Shown here piece after piece: positions 6,470-9,595 of a DNA stretch of 9,595 bases. The stretch comes from an uncultured Brevinema sp. GTDB taxonomy: Bacteria > Spirochaetota > Brevinematia > Brevinematales > Brevinemataceae. Made by a program: the position numbers and the translations under genes. The notes under the pieces were generated by a model that had not been told where the DNA came from, made no database searches, and worked only from the letters and a program-made list of their open reading frames with translations. The stretch lies in contig CAMQSH010000067.1 in assembly GCA_947036575.1 (NCBI GenBank), forward strand, positions 1-9,595, in the 5' to 3' direction. Position 1 is the first letter of the stretch; every line of letters starts with the position of its first letter.

Positions 6470-6542
6470 ACGCCCAGTAGGATTCGAACCTACGACCTAC
6501 GGATTCGAAGTCCGTTGCTCTATCCAGCTGAGCTATGGGCGC
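6469..6542 (-). tRNA. tRNA-Arg (TCG)
   Basis: D stem GCTC/GAGC, anticodon stem ACGGA/TCCGT with loop CTTCGAA (anticodon UCG), variable loop AGGTC, T arm GTAGG-TTCGAAT-CCTAC. Counting back from U8-A9 gives acceptor GCGCCCA, whose partner strand is TGGGCGT, so the first pair is G1-U72 rather than G-C. Discriminator G73 fits arginine. CCA is not encoded. Confidence 0.93.
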
Positions 6543-6549
6543 ACAAAAC

Positions 6550-6620
6550 AAGTAACTAGTAATATTGAACCCATAGCCTCTAAATCACAAACTAATGCTT
6601 TTTAATTAAGCTATGGGTTC
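6550..6620 (-). pseudogene. Decayed tRNA-like sequence with GTG at the anticodon position
   Basis: Read on the minus strand, this 71-nt spacer segment has the length and landmarks of a tRNA: TA then GCTT...AAGC at the D arm, TTGTGAT in anticodon-loop position (U33, GUG, A37), and GGGTTCAATA at the T-arm position. Against the neighbouring tRNA-His most differences in the D and anticodon regions are C to T or G to A. The 5' end (CCCATAGCT) is closer to tRNA-Arg(TCG). The acceptor (GAACCCA against AGTTACT), anticodon stem and T stem no longer pair, so it should not charge. The 5' GAACCCATAGC is instead perfectly complementary to the T-arm GCTATGGGTTC. Confidence 0.6.
6567..6620. repeat. 11-bp perfect inverted repeat inside the tRNA relic
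   Basis: GAACCCATAGC (6567-6577) and GCTATGGGTTC (6610-6620) flank a 32-nt AT-rich loop. The RNA of either strand can form this stem. It is longer than expected by chance in an 85-nt spacer and is not followed by a T run, so it is not an ordinary terminator. Confidence 0.8.
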
Positions 6621-6627
6621 ATAAATG

Positions 6628-6702
6628 GGTGAGTAATGGGATTCGAACCCACGGCCCCCGGAACCACAATCCAGTGCTCTAACCAACTGAGCTATACCCA
6701 CC
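6628..6702 (-). tRNA. tRNA-His (GTG)
   Basis: A complete cloverleaf with the extra G-1 typical of histidine tRNAs, opposite C73. Acceptor GTGGGTA/TACTCAC has one G-U. D stem GCTC/GAGC, anticodon stem CTGGA/TCCGG with loop TTGTGGT, T arm GTGGG-TTCGAAT-CCCAT. The bases after C73 are CA then T, so a full CCA tail is not encoded. Confidence 0.95.
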
Positions 6703-6706
6703 ATAT

Positions 6707-6780
6707 CGTGCCTGACAGGATTCGAACCTGTGGCCAACGGCTTAGAAGGTCGATGCTCTATCCAGCTGAGCTACAGGCAC
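6707..6780 (-). tRNA. tRNA-Arg (TCT), with a mismatched anticodon stem
   Basis: Acceptor GTGCCTG/CAGGCAC, D stem GCTC/GAGC, anticodon loop CTTCTAA (UCU), T arm ACAGG-TTCGAAT-CCTGT, discriminator G73. The anticodon stem TCGAC/GCCGT pairs only at three of five positions: 27-43 is U-U and 30-40 is A-C. Everything else is standard. CCA is not encoded. It is only 4 nt downstream of nothing but the tRNA-Pro spacer of 14 nt and is followed by tRNA-His after 4 nt. Confidence 0.9.
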
Positions 6781-6794
6781 ATCACATTTTTACT

Positions 6795-6869
6795 TCGGGG
6801 TAGTAAGATTCGAACTTACGGCCCCCTGTTCCCAAAACAGGTGCGCTAACCGAGCTGCGCTATACCCCG
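6795..6869 (-). tRNA. tRNA-Pro (TGG)
   Basis: The first gene of the minus-strand tRNA operon. Acceptor CGGGGTA/TACCCCG, D stem GCGC/GCGC, anticodon stem CCTGT/ACAGG with loop TTTGGGA (anticodon UGG), T arm GTAAG-TTCGAAT-CTTAC, discriminator A73. CCA is not encoded. Its 5' end is about 8 nt after the predicted transcription start. Confidence 0.96.
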
Positions 6870-6883
6870 TAAAATAGTAATAT

Positions 6884-6912
6884 ATTATAGAATGAAAAAT
6901 CAATAATGTCAA
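6884..6912 (-). promoter_or_regulatory. Consensus sigma70 promoter of the tRNA operon
   Basis: On the minus strand TTGACA (6912-6907), a spacer of exactly 17 bp, then TATAAT (6889-6884). Both boxes match consensus fully, as expected for a strongly expressed stable-RNA operon. Transcription should start near 6877, just ahead of tRNA-Pro. Confidence 0.92.
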
Positions 6913-6922
6913 TACTTTTTTA

Positions 6923-6944
6923 AAAAATAAATATATTTATTTTT
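6923..6944. terminator. AT-only palindrome after the Kelch-like gene, possible weak terminator
   Basis: A 22-bp perfect palindrome made only of A and T, with a T run on each side, lies 1 bp beyond the stop of the 783-codon gene and just upstream of the tRNA promoter. Its position suits a terminator, but a stem without G-C pairs is weak. It may also act as AT-rich upstream DNA for the tRNA promoter. Confidence 0.4.
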
Positions 6945-6945
6945 G

Positions 6946-9297
6946 TTAATACATTTGGGTGATTCTTAATTTATATATATTCTTTTCCATAAAATCTGTG
7001 GTGGCGGTACCAGTTTCAGTTTGTCCACCTATTAGTATTAATTCATCTTTATAAGCTACAAGCTGAGCACCGTATAAAGGTTCTTGTGGGTTAGTAGCAA
7101 AGCCTGTAGTAGCTTTAAACCAATCTACACCTTTATTTGAAGAATAGTAAATATCTCTAGTTTGTGGATCTAATAAATAAATAATGCCATTATGAGCTGT
7201 TCCTACTAGTGGCCCACCATTTTGATGTGGCTTAGGTGGTGCGACAGAACCTGCAGGTGCATTAGGATCAGGGGTAAGACCATTATTTACTGGGTTCCAG
7301 TTGGTTCCATTATTTGTACTAGTCCATACATCATTAGTAGGAATAGCTACATCATTAGCTGAAGTTTGTGTCATACCACCAACGAGAACCAATGTTTTTC
7401 CTATAGAAAACACTCTTGAGTGTATTCGAGGTGTCCAAATAGTTCCAGAAGTTTGTATTGAACGCCAAGAACTAGGTCTAGAGCTTCTTACATCAGATAT
7501 ATATATTGTATTATCAAATGTTCCATGAAGTGGAGCTAGTGTTGAATCAATAGTCCCACCCATAATATATAAATGATTATTGTGAGCTACTATAGAAGAG
7601 TGGTATCTTTGCCTAAAGGGAGTTCTTACATCAGAAGTATTCCATGTTGTACCAATATTATTAAAAGAAAATCTATCATCTCGAATAGCTCCAGTACCAT
7701 ATGACCAAAAAACATCTTTAGTATGAGTTTGTGATTGTTTAGTTGTAGCACCTACCATTTGTTGGAAACCTAGTTGGTGTGCTGCTGTGCTACTTAATAC
7801 AAGTCCATTTGCGCTAGAGTTAAGGGTTGCAGTAGTAGCATTCCTAATATTTTTAATAGTATAAATATTATTATAAACAGCTTGTAAAAGACTGACAGTA
7901 CCGGAGCCAGTTTTTGGTATATTACTAAAGAAACTTCCAGCATTTGTATATCCACCAACGAGATGAATAATACCAGTATCAGATTCTACATATGCTTGAA
8001 ACCCAGAGCGTCCATTTATAGGAGCTGTAGTAGGAGTTCCATCAGGTTCAAGAACGTGCCCTAGCACAGAATTTTCTATTTTTCGTAAATTTGCTAATGT
8101 TATAGTAAAAGGACTTACATCTTCAATAGGTTTTAATCTTGTTTGAAAAATAGGATTATTAAAATCATCTTCAGTATTTGCTATTGTAACAGTGCTAATA
8201 TTTCCTTCACTAGTTATTGTTAAAAATTTGTCAGAGTAGGTTTGAGAGCTATCATTACGAAAATCTAAAAGTTCAAAAACTCCACTTGTTGAAGTTGGTC
8301 CTATTAGATAATCTTCTTCAGTAAAAATATCTCCGTAGGTTCTTGTAATACGTATAGAATCTTCTTCTTTATTAAAAAACCAACGAGAAGTTTTAAGAGG
8401 GTTATATGAGTCTTGAACTTGAGAAATAAACTCAATAAATGTTTTATCTAAATAAGGAGCTAAAGAACTATCTAAAACACGAAGAGAACTAAAAAAAGCA
8501 TATTCCCAAGTAAAGACATTTTCAAGGTCTCTTTTAAGATTTGCTATAACTTCACCACGATTGTCACCTGTAAAAGGCTTTTCAAGAATTTGTAATCTTG
8601 GGAATTCATTATAAAAATCAAATTTTATTCCTAGTACAGTCCCACTATATTCATAAATTGCTGAAATATCAGATAAACTTTCTACAAATCTTAAATCATG
8701 TTCAGTAGAGGAAAAGCTGTCTCCATTTTTTATACTTTTGAGTAATTTAGCATGAACAAATTGACTTGGATTTAATGCGGTAATACTAAGATATTCATTA
8801 TCCTCTGGTCTAAAAATACCAGCAGCAGATGTTTTGATGATAGGGCTAAGAACATGAAGGGTATATAAAGCAGGACTGTCTAATTTTGTGCCTGAAGTAA
8901 CATCTTTGTTACCTGTAGCGCTTTCTAAATTTTTTGTTGCATTTATTGCTAAAATTCTACTGTTTTGGATTGTAATTCCAAGTTCTGTTCCTCTCATAAA
9001 AATACCAAGATAATTATCATTATAACTACCCCAGCCTTCAAGTTTATAAGTAATTACATTATCACGATAAGCTTCTCCTTCAAGAAGTTTGTAATAACTA
9101 TTTATGCCACCATTTGCATTGTGGATTAATACATGCTGTTCTTTAGAAAAGAATATATATGATAAGCCCCCAGCTTTTTCAAATAATAAACCACTAACAG
9201 GATCTAAAATTGTAGGATCTACAATACCTGAGACGGGTGGGATAATAGTACAAAATGAGGTTATTAGTAATGATAATAATATAAAAACTTTTTTCAT
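6946..9297 (-). CDS. Exported protein with C-terminal Kelch/BNR-like beta-propeller, function unknown
   Basis: A 783-residue protein I do not recognise as a named family. Residues 1-24 form a Sec signal peptide (KK, a hydrophobic run, probable cut after VSG). Cys16 follows TSF, which does not fit a lipobox, so a lipoprotein is unlikely. Residues 25 to about 400 are beta-rich and unassigned. From about 430 there are repeated blade-like units: double glycines after a hydrophobic strand at LVGG (446-449), IMGG (578-581), LVGG (638-641) and LIGG (755-758), and tryptophans at 552, 611, 667 and 726. Asp-box-like turns occur at STNNGTNW (660-667) and SSNKGVDW (719-726). This points to a propeller of Kelch or BNR type, common in secreted binding proteins and glycan-active proteins. 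No sialidase catalytic residues can be assigned. Start ATG 9295-9297 has AGGAG 6 nt upstream. It stands alone, transcribed towards the tRNA operon. Confidence 0.8.
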   Translation of the reverse strand: MKKVFILLSLLITSFCTIIPPVSGIVDPTILDPVSGLLFEKAGGLSYIFFSKEQHVLIHNANGGINSYYKLLEGEAYRDNVITYKLEGWGSYNDNYLGIFMRGTELGITIQNSRILAINATKNLESATGNKDVTSGTKLDSPALYTLHVLSPIIKTSAAGIFRPEDNEYLSITALNPSQFVHAKLLKSIKNGDSFSSTEHDLRFVESLSDISAIYEYSGTVLGIKFDFYNEFPRLQILEKPFTGDNRGEVIANLKRDLENVFTWEYAFFSSLRVLDSSLAPYLDKTFIEFISQVQDSYNPLKTSRWFFNKEEDSIRITRTYGDIFTEEDYLIGPTSTSGVFELLDFRNDSSQTYSDKFLTITSEGNISTVTIANTEDDFNNPIFQTRLKPIEDVSPFTITLANLRKIENSVLGHVLEPDGTPTTAPINGRSGFQAYVESDTGIIHLVGGYTNAGSFFSNIPKTGSGTVSLLQAVYNNIYTIKNIRNATTATLNSSANGLVLSSTAAHQLGFQQMVGATTKQSQTHTKDVFWSYGTGAIRDDRFSFNNIGTTWNTSDVRTPFRQRYHSSIVAHNNHLYIMGGTIDSTLAPLHGTFDNTIYISDVRSSRPSSWRSIQTSGTIWTPRIHSRVFSIGKTLVLVGGMTQTSANDVAIPTNDVWTSTNNGTNWNPVNNGLTPDPNAPAGSVAPPKPHQNGGPLVGTAHNGIIYLLDPQTRDIYYSSNKGVDWFKATTGFATNPQEPLYGAQLVAYKDELILIGGQTETGTATTDFMEKNIYKLRITQMY

Positions 9298-9570
9298 GGA
9301 ATACTCCTGAATATTTAAAAATAAGATATGTTACCAGTATAATATATAAAATTATTTTTGATTAACGTACAATATATCGATTTTATTATGATAAAAGATT
9401 AACTTTTTATACATATTTTATTTAATATGAGTAAAATAATCTTTATTTAGTCTAATAATTAAAATAGATATACATATTATAACAGATATATAAATATATT
9501 TCAAGAGTTAGAACTTATAGATTAATCTTTTTTAATGAGTATTTGATGTTTTATTAGTATAGGAGCGACA
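9298..9570. other. AT-rich divergent intergenic region
   Basis: This 273-bp gap separates the Kelch-like gene (minus) from the gene that starts at 9571 (plus). No open frame of useful length, RNA gene or long inverted repeat is visible. The motif GATTAA recurs near 9360, 9398 and 9520, but in DNA this AT-rich it may be chance. Both flanking promoters must lie here. Confidence 0.6.
9329..9359 (-). promoter_or_regulatory. Possible promoter of the Kelch-like gene
   Basis: On the minus strand TTAATC and TATACT are separated by 18 bp just upstream of the gene's leader. Only the -10 box is good, and several overlapping AT-rich alternatives exist, so exact placement is uncertain. Confidence 0.3.
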
Positions 9571-9595
9571 ATGTTTGTTAGAAAATCTGTCGTTT
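9571..9595 (+). CDS. Start of an unidentified gene, cut by the window edge
   Basis: AGGAG at 9561-9565 sits 5 nt before an ATG at 9571, and the frame (MFVRKSVV) stays open to the edge. Eight codons are too few to name a product. The basic start followed by hydrophobic residues could be the beginning of a signal peptide or a cytoplasmic protein. Confidence 0.6.

Noticed and set aside
6567..6620. Inverted repeat read as insertion-sequence ends or an attachment site
   Set aside because: No transposase, target duplication or integrase; the tRNA landmarks of the segment explain it better.
7301..7528. Plus-strand open frame inside the Kelch-like gene
   Set aside because: Antisense shadow with no ribosome binding site; the minus frame is a continuous 783-codon gene with a signal peptide. 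The same applies to 9104-9310.
9235..9297. Lipoprotein signal at Cys16 of the Kelch-like protein
   Set aside because: Phe at -1 does not fit a lipobox, even in relaxed spirochete forms; an ordinary signal peptide fits better.
9360..9530. Repeated GATTAA motif as an operator set
   Set aside because: Only three short copies with uneven spacing in very AT-rich DNA, which chance can explain.

Overview
The window looks like chromosomal DNA from an AT-rich, diderm bacterium. It encodes LptB, the ATPase of lipopolysaccharide export, and AccD of bacterial type II fatty acid synthesis. It also has sigma70-type promoters, GGAG-type ribosome binding sites, rho-independent terminators and six canonical bacterial tRNAs, none with an encoded CCA end. 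A low-GC spirochete is one lineage that would fit, but nothing here proves the taxon. I see no insertion sequence, phage gene, CRISPR array or integrase.

Layout. (1) 1-958: the 3' end of a plus-strand gene (probably the C-terminal half of a GNAT acetyltransferase) meets a minus-strand YfiH/PgeF-family gene tail to tail. (2) 1069-4337: a strong promoter drives an envelope operon of three genes, an S41 C-terminal processing protease with a PDZ domain, accD and lptB, closed by a hairpin terminator. (3) 4355-5810: a PfkB-family sugar-phosphate kinase (1-phosphofructokinase type) and a free-standing fructose/nitrogen-type PTS EIIA, closed by a long hairpin that can work in both directions. (4) 5833-6912, minus strand: a perfect-consensus promoter (TTGACA, 17 bp, TATAAT) reads Pro(UGG), Arg(UCU), His(GUG), a decayed tRNA-like sequence, Arg(UCG), a likely internal terminator, Leu(UAG), Gly(GCC), a UUCG-capped terminator and then pth2. 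(5) 6946-9297, minus strand: a 783-residue exported protein with a C-terminal Kelch/BNR-like beta-propeller and an N-terminal region I do not recognise. (6) 9298-9595: an AT-rich divergent intergenic region and the first codons of a plus-strand gene.

How the parts fit. The ctp-accD-lptB operon joins envelope proteolysis, the committed step of fatty acid synthesis and LPS export. The fruK-EIIA pair fits fructose or related sugar-phosphate metabolism, but the EIIB/EIIC permease is not here. The most interesting region is the tRNA operon. An archaeal/eukaryotic-type peptidyl-tRNA hydrolase (Pth2) sits directly behind the tRNA terminator with no room for its own promoter, which suggests expression by read-through. 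The operon also carries a full-length tRNA relic with GUG at the anticodon position and an 11-bp perfect inverted repeat.
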